A DNA stretch of 64,000 bases from Geomonas ferrireducens (GCF_004917065.1 NZ_SSYA01000002.1:597897-661896); one strand, 5' to 3'; shown: positions 8,247-17,861, numbered from the stretch's first letter. Notes: generated by a model from the sequence alone, not told the origin. Translations and numbers: made by a program.

Positions 8247-9953
8247 ATGGACCGGGGCGGAAAGCTCTTCAGCGGAGCGGCGCTTTTGCTCGTCGAGGAT
8301 GAGGTCGAAGCGCGGGAGATGCTCGGCAGGATGCTCTCCCTAAACTATCCCGAGGCGAAGATCTACCAGGCCGACGACGGAACCGCCGGCCTCGAGATGT
8401 ACCGTGAGTTCAGGCCCGAGGTCGTGATCACCGACCTCAACATGCCCCACATGAACGGCATCGCGATGGCCCGTGAGATCAAGGAGATCGACCGGGATGC
8501 AACCATCGTTGCAGTCACCGCACACAGCGAAACATCCTACCTCTTGAACGCCATCGAGATCGGCATCGACCACTACCTGCTCAAACCGGTGAACTACCCG
8601 GAACTGTTCCGCATCATGGAAAGGGTAGGGGAGAAGATCAAACTAAGGCGTATGGAACAGCTCATGATGCACCAGGCGCAGCACGATACGCTCACCGACC
8701 TGCCGAACCGGAAGCTGTTCCTGGACTTTCTTACCCTGGAGCTTGCCCAGGCGCGCCGCAACAGAAAGAGCCTGGCGGTACTTTTTCTGGACCTGGACCA
8801 CTTCAAACAGATCAACGACACCCTCGGTCATGCCGCTGGAGATGAACTCCTGCAGGCGGTCGCTCGCAGGTTGAAAGGTTGTGTGCGCGAGTCCGACACG
8901 GTCGCGCGCATCGGAGGGGACGAGTTCAACGTCCTGATGCCGGACCTGTCCCAGACCGACGACGTGGGGGTAGTGGTGCACAAGATCATGGGGGTGTTCG
9001 AAGCTCCTTTCCGGCTGGAGGGGGTAGAGGTGAAGGCGACCACCAGCGTCGGCGTCAGTATGTACCCCGAAGACGGAGACAGCACCGAGGAGTTGCTGAA
9101 AAAAGCGGATGCGGCGATGTACGCGGCGAAGCAGCGTGACGGTAGCAGCTACCTTTTTTACAACGACGAGATCAACGAGCGGACTGCGAACCGTCAAAGC
9201 ATTCTGCTGAGCCTGCGCGTCGCGGCTCATAACGGGGAACTCGAGCTTCTGTATCAGCCGCTTTACAGCCTGGGAAGCCGATGCATATGCGGCGCCGAGG
9301 CGCTTTTGCGCTGGCGCCACCCCCAACAAGGCGTTCTCCTGCCCGCGCAGTTTTTAACCGTGGCCGAAGAGACCGGCGCCATCATACCGATCGGTGCCTG
9401 GGTGATAAGTCGTGCCTGTGCACAGGCAAGGAAATGGCGGGATCTGGGGCTCGACCTGAAGCTTACCGTGAACCTTACCAGCCGTGAGCTGCAGCAGCCC
9501 GACCTGCCGGAGATGGTGCTGAGGGAACTTTCGGATAACGGGTTGAGCCCCCGGGCCCTCGAACTGGACGTGCCGGAGCGCGCCATCATGGACGGCGGAT
9601 CGCTCGGCCAAAAGAACATGCATCGGCTCACCGAGCGTGGCGTCGCGTTTGCCGTCGACGACTTCGGCACCGGGGCCTCGTCGCTGCAAAGGATCAGGCG
9701 GCTTCCTGTCGCGAAATTGAAGATCGACCGGAGTTTCATCAGCAACACCGTGATCGAACCGGAGGCGCTTGATGTGGTGACGGCGGTGGTCTGCATGTCG
9801 CACAGCATGAGGCTGCGGGTAAGTGCGGTCGGCGTCGAGAGCCCCGAGCAACTAACGCTCATGGAGAACCGGGGCTGCGATGAGGTACAGGGTGATCTGA
9901 TAAGCAAGCCGCTTACGGCCGCCGAATTCGAGAGGCTGGTCGTATCGGCATAG
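8247..9953 (+). CDS. Response regulator with GGDEF and degenerate EAL domains (cyclic-di-GMP signalling)
   Basis: 568 residues. The receiver (Asp63 in ITDLNMP) is followed by a GGDEF domain with intact GGDEF (223-227) and an inhibitory site RESD (214-217) exactly five residues upstream. A C-terminal EAL domain (about 320-568) keeps EAL (Glu351), VNLTSR and DDFGTG. The motif normally read ELEITE is ELDVPE (Asp441), and the AEGVE motif is AVGVE (Val528), so two residues normally used for metal binding and catalysis are altered. The likely role is a phosphorylation-controlled diguanylate cyclase with a non-catalytic or c-di-GMP-sensing EAL domain. It begins 3 nt after the seven-PAS kinase and is the probable output of the run. 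Confidence 0.9.
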   Translation: MDRGGKLFSGAALLLVEDEVEAREMLGRMLSLNYPEAKIYQADDGTAGLEMYREFRPEVVITDLNMPHMNGIAMAREIKEIDRDATIVAVTAHSETSYLLNAIEIGIDHYLLKPVNYPELFRIMERVGEKIKLRRMEQLMMHQAQHDTLTDLPNRKLFLDFLTLELAQARRNRKSLAVLFLDLDHFKQINDTLGHAAGDELLQAVARRLKGCVRESDTVARIGGDEFNVLMPDLSQTDDVGVVVHKIMGVFEAPFRLEGVEVKATTSVGVSMYPEDGDSTEELLKKADAAMYAAKQRDGSSYLFYNDEINERTANRQSILLSLRVAAHNGELELLYQPLYSLGSRCICGAEALLRWRHPQQGVLLPAQFLTVAEETGAIIPIGAWVISRACAQARKWRDLGLDLKLTVNLTSRELQQPDLPEMVLRELSDNGLSPRALELDVPERAIMDGGSLGQKNMHRLTERGVAFAVDDFGTGASSLQRIRRLPVAKLKIDRSFISNTVIEPEALDVVTAVVCMSHSMRLRVSAVGVESPEQLTLMENRGCDEVQGDLISKPLTAAEFERLVVSA

Positions 9954-9973
9954 CCGTGGCGGCCAAACAGCAG

Positions 9974-10276
9974 CTACCGGCCGAAAGCGCGCAGGAACTG
10001 AGGTAGCAGCAACGGGTTGTCGCAAACGATCGCACCGGACAGAAAATCCATGATCCCGGGGCGGTACCCTTCGTACCAGATCTTGCGGAAGAGCTCGGCA
10101 CTGGTTGCACAGTCGCAGTCCGCAACTGCCGTGCCGCCTCTTTCTACCTGATAGCCATCCCCATCCACGGTTATCACGATGGTGGTATCTTCAAGTCGGA
10201 ACCTGAAGGTCGTTTTCTTGCTGAAGACACCTTTGCAGAATGCGGACTCCATCTCCGAAATCATGGTTTCAATCAT
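9974..10276 (-). CDS. Small SCP2 sterol-carrier-like protein
   Basis: A 100-residue protein resembling the SCP2 lipid-binding fold: a beta-rich N-terminal half (TTFRFRLEDTTIVITV, then YQVERG), a DCDCATSAELF segment, and the FLSGAIVCDNP..LPQFLRAF tail that corresponds to the FxSGK..I.G region of the family. SCP2-like proteins bind acyl-CoA or lipids, which fits its position next to the beta-oxidation operon. The start at 10276 is chosen because AAGGAG lies 6-7 nt upstream; the frame extends 38 codons further without a better site. It converges with the GGDEF-EAL gene, with only 20 bp between the stops. Confidence 0.7.
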   Translation of the reverse strand: MIETMISEMESAFCKGVFSKKTTFRFRLEDTTIVITVDGDGYQVERGGTAVADCDCATSAELFRKIWYEGYRPGIMDFLSGAIVCDNPLLLPQFLRAFGR

Positions 10277-10591
10277 AGTTAACTCCTTGCGCTTTGCAGC
10301 TTTTTTAAAAGTGCCGAATGCCTTACCGCACGCTGACTGACTGTATCTGCGGCGCAGTTCCCTTCTCAAGAAAACCGAAGTCAGGGGCAATACGTATTCC
10401 GGGATAGTATTGATCTACCGCAGACTTGTCAAATCCTTCATCTCCAAAATGCTGCGACTGTCATGTAAGTCACTGGCAGCAACAGATACTGTCTTTTTTT
10501 GCGACTGGCTCTCTTTCTGCTTGTAATGCGCTTTGCATCCATTATCTTTTAACTGTGGGAGAGAGCTTTTTCCTGCTCCGAGGAGTCTGCC
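10277..10591 (+). other. Divergent intergenic region, SCP2-like gene / beta-oxidation operon
   Basis: 315 bp without a credible gene. It is more AT-rich than its neighbours and must hold the promoters for the SCP2-like gene (minus) and the fatty-acid operon (plus). The only promoter-like element I can support is the -24/-12 element at 10506. No clear palindromic operator for the FadR-like regulator was found by eye. Confidence 0.5.
10506..10521 (+). promoter_or_regulatory. Possible sigma-54 promoter of the beta-oxidation operon
   Basis: TGGCTCT-N4-CTGCT keeps the GG and GC dinucleotides at the -24/-12 spacing. It lies about 70 bp before the GTG start of the acyl-CoA synthetase. Two of the usual TGGCACG positions differ, so this is a moderate match. 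Confidence 0.35.
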
Positions 10592-12400
10592 GTGGAAAAG
10601 GTGCCGTTTCGATCCATACCCGACCTGCTGCGGCATCAGGCGACCAAACAGGACGCCCGACTTGCCGTGAAGTTTAGAAAGCAGGGGAACTGGGTCACCC
10701 TGAGTTACGCCCAGTTCTACAACCGCGCCCTCATGGTGGCGCGTGGCCTGCGCAAACTCGGCATAAAGCCGGGCGACAAGGTTGCCATACTCTCGGAAAA
10801 CCGCGCCGGGTGGATCATCGCGGACATGGGGATCCTGTGTGCCGGTGCCGTCACCGTTCCAGTTTATCCGAGCAACACGCCGGACCAGATCGCATACACC
10901 CTGAATCACGGCGATGCGCGCATCGTCTTCATCTCCGGGAAGTGGCAGTACCGGAAGCTTTTAAAGGTGAAAGACGCCATCCCCATGGTGCAGCTCGTGG
11001 TCTCCTTCGAGCGCTTCCTCGGTGAGCCCGGCCTGCCGCTCACCACGCTTTACCAGCTCTCCGAGATCGACGACCCGATCACCGAGCAGGAGCGGGCCGA
11101 GCTGGAGGCGGTCGTGGATTCCATCGAATCGGAAAGCCTCGCGTCCATCATATACACCTCGGGAACGACCGGCATTCCGAGGGGCGCCATGCTGTCGCAC
11201 CGAAACATCCTCTTCGACGTCTTTGCCACCATGGAGAAGGTCGCCGTTTTAGGGGATGGCGAGGTGTTCCTGAGCTTTCTCCCCTTGAGCCACGTACTCG
11301 AGAGGACCACCGGCTACTATCTCCCCATCGCGAAGGGGGCGATGATCGCCTTTGCCGACAGCATCGAGAAGATCGCGGAGAACATGCTCGAGATTCAGCC
11401 GAGTATCATGGTCTGCGTGCCGAGGCTTTTCGAGAAGATCCATTCGCGCATCTACGAGCACGTGCACCAGCTCTCGCTCTACAAGAGAAAGCTCTTCAGG
11501 ACGGTCCTTGCCATCGGTCGCGCTTGGGTCCAGGCGCAATACGTGGATAAAAAAGTGCCGCTCATGCTCGCCCTCAAGCACGCCATCGCGGACCGGATCG
11601 TTTTCAGCAAGCTGCGCCTGCGTTTCGGCGAGAACCTGAAGTTCTGCTCCAGCGGCGGGGCCCCCCTCGATCCCGCGATCAACGAATTTTTCTGGAGCAT
11701 CGGCGTGCCGATCCTCGAGGGGTACGGGCTCACCGAGACGAGTCCCGTCGTCTGCGCCAACACCTTTTCCGAACTGCGCTTTGGCAGCGTCGGCACCCCG
11801 CTCGAGGGAACCGAGATCGCCGTAGCGGATGACGGCGAAATACTGGTGCGCGGTCCGCAGGTGATGATGGGCTACTACAAGGAAGAGGCGGAGACTAAGG
11901 ATGCGCTGCGTGATGGGTGGCTCAGAACCGGCGACATCGGCCGCATCGAGGGGCGCTTCGTGTTCGTTACGGACCGGAAAAAGGAGCTCATCGTCACGGC
12001 AGGGGGTAAGAACGTCGCTCCCCAGCCGATCGAGAACCTCCTGAAACGGGACAAATACATCTCCCAGGCATACGTCTACGGCGACCGCAGGCCCTACCTG
12101 ACTGCGCTTCTCGTCCCTACGCTGGAGAAGCTCCTCGAGTTCGCGCGCGAGCAGAATATCACCTACAACGACCTGGAAGAACTCGTGGTGCACGAGCCGG
12201 TACAGGAGCTGTACCGGCAGCGAGTAGAGGCCGTGAACGCGGACCTCGCCCACCACGAGACGATCAAACACTTCGTGCTGCTGCCGCGCGATTTCACCCT
12301 GGAGGCGGGCGAGCTCACCCCGACCCTCAAGTTGAAGCGGCGCGTGATTTCCGAGCGTTACAAGGACGCCATTGACAGGATGTACGCCACCGAGAACTGA
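10592..12400 (+). CDS. Long-chain acyl-CoA synthetase (AMP-forming, FadD-like)
   Basis: 602 residues. It activates fatty acids to acyl-CoA through an acyl-adenylate. Family signatures are present in order: the P-loop-like IIYTSGTTGIPRG, the adenine motif SSGGAPL and GYGLTETSPVV, the hinge/ATP motif TGDIGRIEG...DRKKELI, and the C-terminal AGGKNVAPQPIEN with the catalytic-lysine region. No membrane segment is evident. The GTG start at 10592 has AGGAG at 10581-10585, a 6-nt spacing. It is the first gene of a four-gene operon (23-nt gap to the next) for fatty-acid beta-oxidation. Confidence 0.93.
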   Translation: MEKVPFRSIPDLLRHQATKQDARLAVKFRKQGNWVTLSYAQFYNRALMVARGLRKLGIKPGDKVAILSENRAGWIIADMGILCAGAVTVPVYPSNTPDQIAYTLNHGDARIVFISGKWQYRKLLKVKDAIPMVQLVVSFERFLGEPGLPLTTLYQLSEIDDPITEQERAELEAVVDSIESESLASIIYTSGTTGIPRGAMLSHRNILFDVFATMEKVAVLGDGEVFLSFLPLSHVLERTTGYYLPIAKGAMIAFADSIEKIAENMLEIQPSIMVCVPRLFEKIHSRIYEHVHQLSLYKRKLFRTVLAIGRAWVQAQYVDKKVPLMLALKHAIADRIVFSKLRLRFGENLKFCSSGGAPLDPAINEFFWSIGVPILEGYGLTETSPVVCANTFSELRFGSVGTPLEGTEIAVADDGEILVRGPQVMMGYYKEEAETKDALRDGWLRTGDIGRIEGRFVFVTDRKKELIVTAGGKNVAPQPIENLLKRDKYISQAYVYGDRRPYLTALLVPTLEKLLEFAREQNITYNDLEELVVHEPVQELYRQRVEAVNADLAHHETIKHFVLLPRDFTLEAGELTPTLKLKRRVISERYKDAIDRMYATEN

Positions 12401-12423
12401 GTCGGCGTTTAGCGGGAGGATTT

Positions 12424-14772
12424 ATGAGACAGATCAACAAGGTTGCCGTGCTGGGCGCGGGTGTTATGGGTGCCGCCATCGCAGCGCATCTCGCCAATGC
12501 GGGGCTTGAGGTGCTGCTGCTCGACCTGGTCCCGGAATCGGCCGGAAACAACCGCAGCGTTGTCGCGCAGCGCGCGGTGGCCGCTCTTTTGGAGTCCAAG
12601 CCTGCGGCGCTCTACCTCCCTGATTACGCCCGCTACATCGAGATCGGCAATTTCGAGGATGACGCGCAGCGGCTCAAGGAGTGCGATTGGGTGATCGAGG
12701 TGGTCGTGGAGAACCTCGAAGTGAAGAAACGGCTTTTGCAGGACGTGGTGGTGCCCAATCTCTCCGAAAGCGCCGTGCTGTCCACCAACACGAGCGGGCT
12801 GTCGGTAAACGAGCTGGCCCAGGTACTCCCGGCCTCGTTGCGCCCCCGTTTCATGGTGACCCACTTTTTCAACCCGCCCCGCTACATGCGCCTCATGGAG
12901 ATGGTTCCCTGCGCCGAGACCGACCTCGGCACGTTCAAGGCCATGGCCGGTTTCCTGCGCAGGCGCCTCGGCAAGGGGGTGGTCTTCGCCAAGGACACCC
13001 CGAACTTCATCGCAAACCGGATTGGCACCTACGCCGGAGCCGCCACCTGGCGCCACATGGAGGAGATGGGGCTCACCGTCGAGGAGGTGGACGCCGTGAC
13101 CGGCCAGGCGATGGCGCGCCCGAAAACGGCGACTTTCGCCCTGTGGGACCTGGTCGGCATCGATACCGTGGTCCGCGTGATGGACAACAGCTATCAGCTT
13201 CTTGGCGGTGACGACGAACGCGAGCTGTTCCGGGTGCCGGAGAGCGTGCGGCGCATGGTGGCCGACGGGCTCACCGGGCGTAAAGGGAAGGGGGGCTTCT
13301 TCAAACGCGAGACCGTCGACGGCGTCAGCACCAAGTTCTTCTACGACCCGACGACCGGCGCCTACCGCCCGGCCGCCTCCCCGAAGTTCGCCTCGGTGGG
13401 TGCGGCAAAGCAGGTCGACGACCCTGCGGCACGGGTGAGGACCCTGATCCAGGGGGACGACAAGGGCGCCCGCCTCGCCTGGTGCACGCTAAGGGACACG
13501 CTCATCTACACGGTGAAGCGCATCCCGGAAATCGCCGACGACGTGGTGAACGTCGATAACGCCATGCGGTGGGGGTACAACTGGGAGCTCGGTCCGTTCG
13601 AGCTTCTCGACGCCATTGGGGTCGCCGCCTTCGTGGCGCGCGCCGGGAACGACGGCGTCGCAGTGCCGCAGCTTCTCAACGAGGTGGAAAGTTTCTACCG
13701 CACCGAGGATGGCAAGCGCCTTTTCTACAGCATTACGGAGAGGGAGTGGCGCGAGGTGCCGAGAAGCGACGGGGAGATCTCCCTCACCCTGCTGAAGAGC
13801 GCGGGGAACGTCGTGGAGAGGAACAGCGCCGCCTCCCTCGTCGATCTGGGGGACGGGGTCTTCTGCCTCGAGTTTCATTCCAAGATGAACACCATCGGCA
13901 ACGACACCCTCTCCATGATCCAGAAAGGGGTGCGCCGGACCGAACAGGAAGGCATCGGCATGGTCATCGCCAATGAGGGGAGCCTCTTCTCCGCCGGGGC
14001 GAACCTCATGCTGATCGCCATGGCCGTGGCGGAAGGGGCGTGGGACGACCTGAACCTCACGGTACGCGCCTTCCAGCGCGCCATGATGGCCATCAAGTAC
14101 GCCAAGGTTCCGGTTGTGGCGGCTCCGCACGCCCTGGTGATGGGGGGCGGGTGCGAGACCTGCCTGCACGCGGACGCCATCAACGCCCATGCCGAGACCT
14201 ACATGGGACTCGTGGAGATCGGCGTGGGACTCATCCCGGCAGGCGGCGGAACGAAGGAAATGGCCCTGCGCGCCATCAGGCTTGCCGAGGAGCAGGACGC
14301 CGACGTGATGCCGTTCATCCTCAAGAACTACCGCAACATCGCCATGGCCAAGGTGAGCACGTCCGCCGCCGACCTGATGCGGATGGGGCTCATGCGGCCG
14401 GGCGACGGCATCTCCCTTGCGCTCGACCGGCGCATCCATGATGCGAAGCTGAAGTCGATCGCGCTTTCGGCGAACTACCGCCCCGGCCGACCGGCGACTG
14501 ATCTCAAGGCCCCGGGGCGCTCCATCGCGGCGAGTATCAAGACGCAGCTCTGGAACCTGGAAGAGGGGGGCTTCATCTCGGCCTACGACCGCTACCTGGC
14601 CTCGGGAATCGCCGATGTCATCACCGGCGGCGACGTGCCGGCCGGGACCATGATTACCGAGGAGCATCTTCTGGACCTGGAGCGCGAGATGTTTCTCAAG
14701 TTCTGCGGTCAGAAAAAGACCCTCGAGCGCATCCAGCACATGCTGAAGAAAGGAAGGCCGCTCAGGAACTAG
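12424..14772 (+). CDS. 3-hydroxyacyl-CoA dehydrogenase / enoyl-CoA hydratase fusion (FadN-type order)
   Basis: A 782-residue bifunctional beta-oxidation enzyme. The N-terminal NAD-binding Rossmann fold (VLGAGVMGAAIAAHLANAG), the HFFNPP motif and a GKGVVFAKDTPNFIANR segment define the dehydrogenase. A second dehydrogenase C-domain follows to about residue 470, and the crotonase-type enoyl-CoA hydratase is C-terminal, with the oxyanion-hole motifs SAGANLMLI and ALVMGGGCE and the VEIGVGLIPAGGG active-site loop. The dehydrogenase-first order is that of Bacillus FadN rather than of E. coli FadB. The start has GGAGGA just upstream. It sits between the synthetase and the thiolase. Confidence 0.93.
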   Translation: MRQINKVAVLGAGVMGAAIAAHLANAGLEVLLLDLVPESAGNNRSVVAQRAVAALLESKPAALYLPDYARYIEIGNFEDDAQRLKECDWVIEVVVENLEVKKRLLQDVVVPNLSESAVLSTNTSGLSVNELAQVLPASLRPRFMVTHFFNPPRYMRLMEMVPCAETDLGTFKAMAGFLRRRLGKGVVFAKDTPNFIANRIGTYAGAATWRHMEEMGLTVEEVDAVTGQAMARPKTATFALWDLVGIDTVVRVMDNSYQLLGGDDERELFRVPESVRRMVADGLTGRKGKGGFFKRETVDGVSTKFFYDPTTGAYRPAASPKFASVGAAKQVDDPAARVRTLIQGDDKGARLAWCTLRDTLIYTVKRIPEIADDVVNVDNAMRWGYNWELGPFELLDAIGVAAFVARAGNDGVAVPQLLNEVESFYRTEDGKRLFYSITEREWREVPRSDGEISLTLLKSAGNVVERNSAASLVDLGDGVFCLEFHSKMNTIGNDTLSMIQKGVRRTEQEGIGMVIANEGSLFSAGANLMLIAMAVAEGAWDDLNLTVRAFQRAMMAIKYAKVPVVAAPHALVMGGGCETCLHADAINAHAETYMGLVEIGVGLIPAGGGTKEMALRAIRLAEEQDADVMPFILKNYRNIAMAKVSTSAADLMRMGLMRPGDGISLALDRRIHDAKLKSIALSANYRPGRPATDLKAPGRSIAASIKTQLWNLEEGGFISAYDRYLASGIADVITGGDVPAGTMITEEHLLDLEREMFLKFCGQKKTLERIQHMLKKGRPLRN

Positions 14773-14811
14773 TGGCCTTCCCGTTTGTCGGAAATAAAAA
14801 AGGAGCGAGCC

Positions 14812-15984
14812 ATGCGCGCAGCATACATAGTTGAGGCAGTACGCACCCCGGCCACCAGGGCCTACAAAGGAAAACTGAAGGACGTCCGACCGGACGACCT
14901 GGCGGCGGCCGCAATCCGGGGGCTTGTGGAGCGCACTGGGGTCGACCCTATGCAGGTCGAAGACGTCATCATGGGGTGCGCCTTTCCGGAAGGGGAACAG
15001 GGGATGAATGTCGCGCGCATCGCCGCGCTGAGGGCGGGGATCCCCTACCAGGTCCCCTGCCAGACCGTGAACCGGTTCTGCTCCTCCGGGCTGCAGACCA
15101 TCGCCGCGGCGGCGGACCGGATCATCGCGGGGTTTGCCGACTGCATCATCGCCGGTGGGACCGAGAGCATGTCCATGATCCCGATGGGTGGCAACAAGTA
15201 CAGCGCCAACCCGGGGCTTGTCGCCACCTGGCCCGAGAGCTACGCCTCGATGGGGATCACGGCGGAGTTCCTGGTTGCGAAATACGGCATCTCCCGCGGT
15301 GATCAGGACGCCTTCGCCCTGGGAAGCCACCAGAAAGCGGCGCGCGCCATCGCCGAGGGGAGGTTTGCCGAGGAGATCATCCCGGTGACCGCCTCTCGTT
15401 GCGCCCTCGAAAAGGGGAAGATGAAGTGCCATGACGAGGTGGTAGACGCGGACGACGGGGTGAGAAGCGACACCACCCTGGAGGCGTTGGCAAAACTGAA
15501 ACCGGCCTTCAAGGTGAACGGCACGGTCACCGCCGGGAACTCTTCCCAGATGACGGACGGCGCCGCGGCCACCCTCGTAGTCTCCGAGGAGTTCCTCAAA
15601 AGAAGCGGCATGAAACCGCTGGCCCGCTTCATCTGCTTCGCCGTCAGGGGGGTCCCCCCCGAGATCATGGGGATCGGTCCGGTCGAGGCGGTGCCGGCGG
15701 CGCTCAAAATGGCGTGGCTTACCGCCGATCAGATCGATCTTTTCGAATTCAACGAGGCCTTCGCGGTGCAGACGCTTGCCTGCATCGGTGAGCTGGGACT
15801 CGACCCCGCGCGGGTGAACGTGAACGGCGGTGCCATCGCCCTGGGCCACCCGCTTGGGTGCACCGGTGCCAAACTTACCGCCACCTTGCTGCACGAGATG
15901 CGGCGCCGGCAGGCGCACCACGGCATGGTCACCATGTGCATCGGCGGCGGCATGGGAGCGGCGGGGATCTTCGAACTGCTCTGA
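14812..15984 (+). CDS. Acetyl-CoA C-acyltransferase (3-ketoacyl-CoA thiolase)
   Basis: A 390-residue thiolase of the usual length that cleaves 3-ketoacyl-CoA to acetyl-CoA and a shortened acyl-CoA. The nucleophile is Cys90 in NRFCSSG; the C-terminal catalytic His is in GGAIALGHPLGCTG and the second Cys in MCIGGGMGAAG. The ATG at 14812 is preferred: AGGAG at 14801-14805 is 6 nt upstream, whereas a TTG at 14785 in the same frame has none. It lies 39 nt after the hydratase/dehydrogenase gene and before the acyl-CoA dehydrogenase in the same operon. Confidence 0.94.
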   Translation: MRAAYIVEAVRTPATRAYKGKLKDVRPDDLAAAAIRGLVERTGVDPMQVEDVIMGCAFPEGEQGMNVARIAALRAGIPYQVPCQTVNRFCSSGLQTIAAAADRIIAGFADCIIAGGTESMSMIPMGGNKYSANPGLVATWPESYASMGITAEFLVAKYGISRGDQDAFALGSHQKAARAIAEGRFAEEIIPVTASRCALEKGKMKCHDEVVDADDGVRSDTTLEALAKLKPAFKVNGTVTAGNSSQMTDGAAATLVVSEEFLKRSGMKPLARFICFAVRGVPPEIMGIGPVEAVPAALKMAWLTADQIDLFEFNEAFAVQTLACIGELGLDPARVNVNGGAIALGHPLGCTGAKLTATLLHEMRRRQAHHGMVTMCIGGGMGAAGIFELL

Positions 15985-16021
15985 GCCTTAGAGCAGCAAC
16001 CACCATTTCGTGAGGTGTGTC

Positions 16022-17800
16022 ATGGCAGCGAGAATATTCAAGGGAGCGGAATTCCTGATCACCGAAGCGGGCAAGGACGACGTCTTCGTCCCTGAGGATT
16101 TCAGCGACGAGCAGCGCCAGATCGGCGCCACCACCGAGCAATTCGTCACCAATGAGGTGATCCCGGTCCGGGACGACATAGAGCACCAGGACTTTGAGAA
16201 GGTCGTGCACCTGCTGCGCCGCTGCGGCGAGTTGGGCCTCCTCATGATCGACGTCCCCGAGGAATACGGAGGCCTCGAGCTCGACAAGGCGACCAGCATG
16301 CTGGCGGCCGAGAAGATCTCCGGCTCGGGCTCCTTCTCGGTAGTCTATGCGGCCCACAGCGGCATCGGGACGCTACCTCTCGTCTATTACGGCACCGAGG
16401 AGCAGAAGGCGCGTTACCTGGAGAAACTGACCACCGGGGAGTGGGTGGCGGCTTACTGCCTCACCGAGCCCGAGTCCGGCAGTGACGCCCTCGGGGCCCG
16501 GGCGAGCGCAACCCTCTCCGCCGACGGCAGCCACTACATCCTGAACGGCACCAAGCAGTTCACCACCAACGGCGCCATCGCCAACCTCTACACCGTGTTC
16601 GCCAAGATCGACAAGGAGCACTTCACCGCGTTCCTTGTCGAGCGGAGCATGGAAGGGGTGAGCGTCGGCCCGGAAGAGAAGAAGATGGGGATCAAGGGAT
16701 CATCGACCACCCAGGTGATCCTCGACAACGTGAAGGTGCCCGTGGAGAACCTCTTGGGTGAGATCGGCAAGGGGCACAAGATAGCCTTCAACGTGCTGAA
16801 CGTAGGACGCTTCAAGCTCGGCGCGGCGGTCACCGGCTCGGCCAAGGGCGCCCTGGCCGACGGCGCGAAGTATGCGGTGCTGAGAAAGCAGTTCGGCCGT
16901 CCCATCGCCTCGTTCGGGGCCATCCGGGAGAAACTCGCCGACATGGCCGCCGGGATCTTCGCTTCCGAATCGCTCGTTTACCGCCTTGCCGGACTGATCG
17001 ACGACCGGCTCGCCACCATCCCGAAGGAAACCCCGAACTACTACGACGTCTACCAGCGTGGCATCGAGGAGTACGCCATGGAGTGCGCCATCGCCAAGGT
17101 GTTCTGCTCCGAGGTGCTCGCCTTCGTGGCCGACGAGGTGGTGCAGATACACGGCGGTTACGGTTTCATTCAGGAGTATCCGGCTGAGCGCTACTACCGG
17201 GACGAGCGCATCAACCGGATCTTCGAGGGGACCAACGAGATCAACCGCCTGCTCATCCCGGGTACCCTTTTGACCCGGGCGATGAAAGGCGAGCTTCCGC
17301 TCGAGCGCGAGGCGATGAAGGCGCTCGATGCCCTCACCACACCGTCCTTCGAAGAGTTCGACGAAACGGTTACCTTCGCGCGTGAAAAGGCGCTCCTCGC
17401 AGGCCTCAAGCAGCTCTTCCTCGTTCTGGCGGGATCCGCGGCACGGAAATACCAGGCCCGGATCAAGGAGGAACAGGAGCTTCTCCTGGCTCTTGCCGAC
17501 GTGGTGATCGGAATCTTCGCGCTCGAAAGCGTAGTGCTGCGCGCGGAGAAGATCCTGCCCGCTCTCAGTGAAGCACGCCGAAAAACCGTTGCCGCAGCGG
17601 TCCTTACCTTCACCTTCAGCGCCAACGAGCAGGCGGCCTCCGCGGCACGCAAGGCCGCTTTCTACGTGGAAGAGGGGGATGCCCTCGCCGTCTTGCTGGG
17701 AGCAGTCAGACGCTTCACCAAGTTCGACGCGTCCGGTCTTCTGGATGCGAAGCGGCTTTTAGCCGATGCGGTCATAGAGTCCGAAAGATATCCCTTCTAG
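16022..17800 (+). CDS. Acyl-CoA dehydrogenase (long form, FadE/VLCAD-like)
   Basis: A 592-residue FAD enzyme catalysing the first oxidation of beta-oxidation and handing electrons to ETF. Signatures include AYCLTEPESGSDA and TKQFTTNG (FAD/substrate contacts), IHGGYGFIQEYPAERYYRDERI and FEGTNEINRLLI, whose EGT glutamate corresponds to the family catalytic base. About 170 extra C-terminal residues follow the 400-residue core, as in VLCAD-like enzymes. ATG 16022 is preferred over GTG 16010 because GAGG lies 6 nt upstream. No etfAB genes are present nearby, so the acceptor must be encoded elsewhere. A strong terminator follows. Confidence 0.93.
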   Translation: MAARIFKGAEFLITEAGKDDVFVPEDFSDEQRQIGATTEQFVTNEVIPVRDDIEHQDFEKVVHLLRRCGELGLLMIDVPEEYGGLELDKATSMLAAEKISGSGSFSVVYAAHSGIGTLPLVYYGTEEQKARYLEKLTTGEWVAAYCLTEPESGSDALGARASATLSADGSHYILNGTKQFTTNGAIANLYTVFAKIDKEHFTAFLVERSMEGVSVGPEEKKMGIKGSSTTQVILDNVKVPVENLLGEIGKGHKIAFNVLNVGRFKLGAAVTGSAKGALADGAKYAVLRKQFGRPIASFGAIREKLADMAAGIFASESLVYRLAGLIDDRLATIPKETPNYYDVYQRGIEEYAMECAIAKVFCSEVLAFVADEVVQIHGGYGFIQEYPAERYYRDERINRIFEGTNEINRLLIPGTLLTRAMKGELPLEREAMKALDALTTPSFEEFDETVTFAREKALLAGLKQLFLVLAGSAARKYQARIKEEQELLLALADVVIGIFALESVVLRAEKILPALSEARRKTVAAAVLTFTFSANEQAASAARKAAFYVEEGDALAVLLGAVRRFTKFDASGLLDAKRLLADAVIESERYPF

Positions 17801-17818
17801 CACAGCAGGTAGTGCACA

Positions 17819-17861
17819 ATGAGCCGGCGCACACAGCCGTGTCGCCGGCTCATGTAGTTTT
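17819..17861 (+). terminator. Rho-independent terminator of the beta-oxidation operon
   Basis: ATGAGCCGGCG (17819-17829) pairs perfectly with CGCCGGCTCAT (17843-17853), followed by GTAGTTTT. It lies 18 nt after the acyl-CoA dehydrogenase stop. Confidence 0.75.

Noticed and set aside
13489-15921. 810-codon open frame on the minus strand
   Set aside because: Shadow of the hydratase/dehydrogenase and thiolase genes; no family motif.
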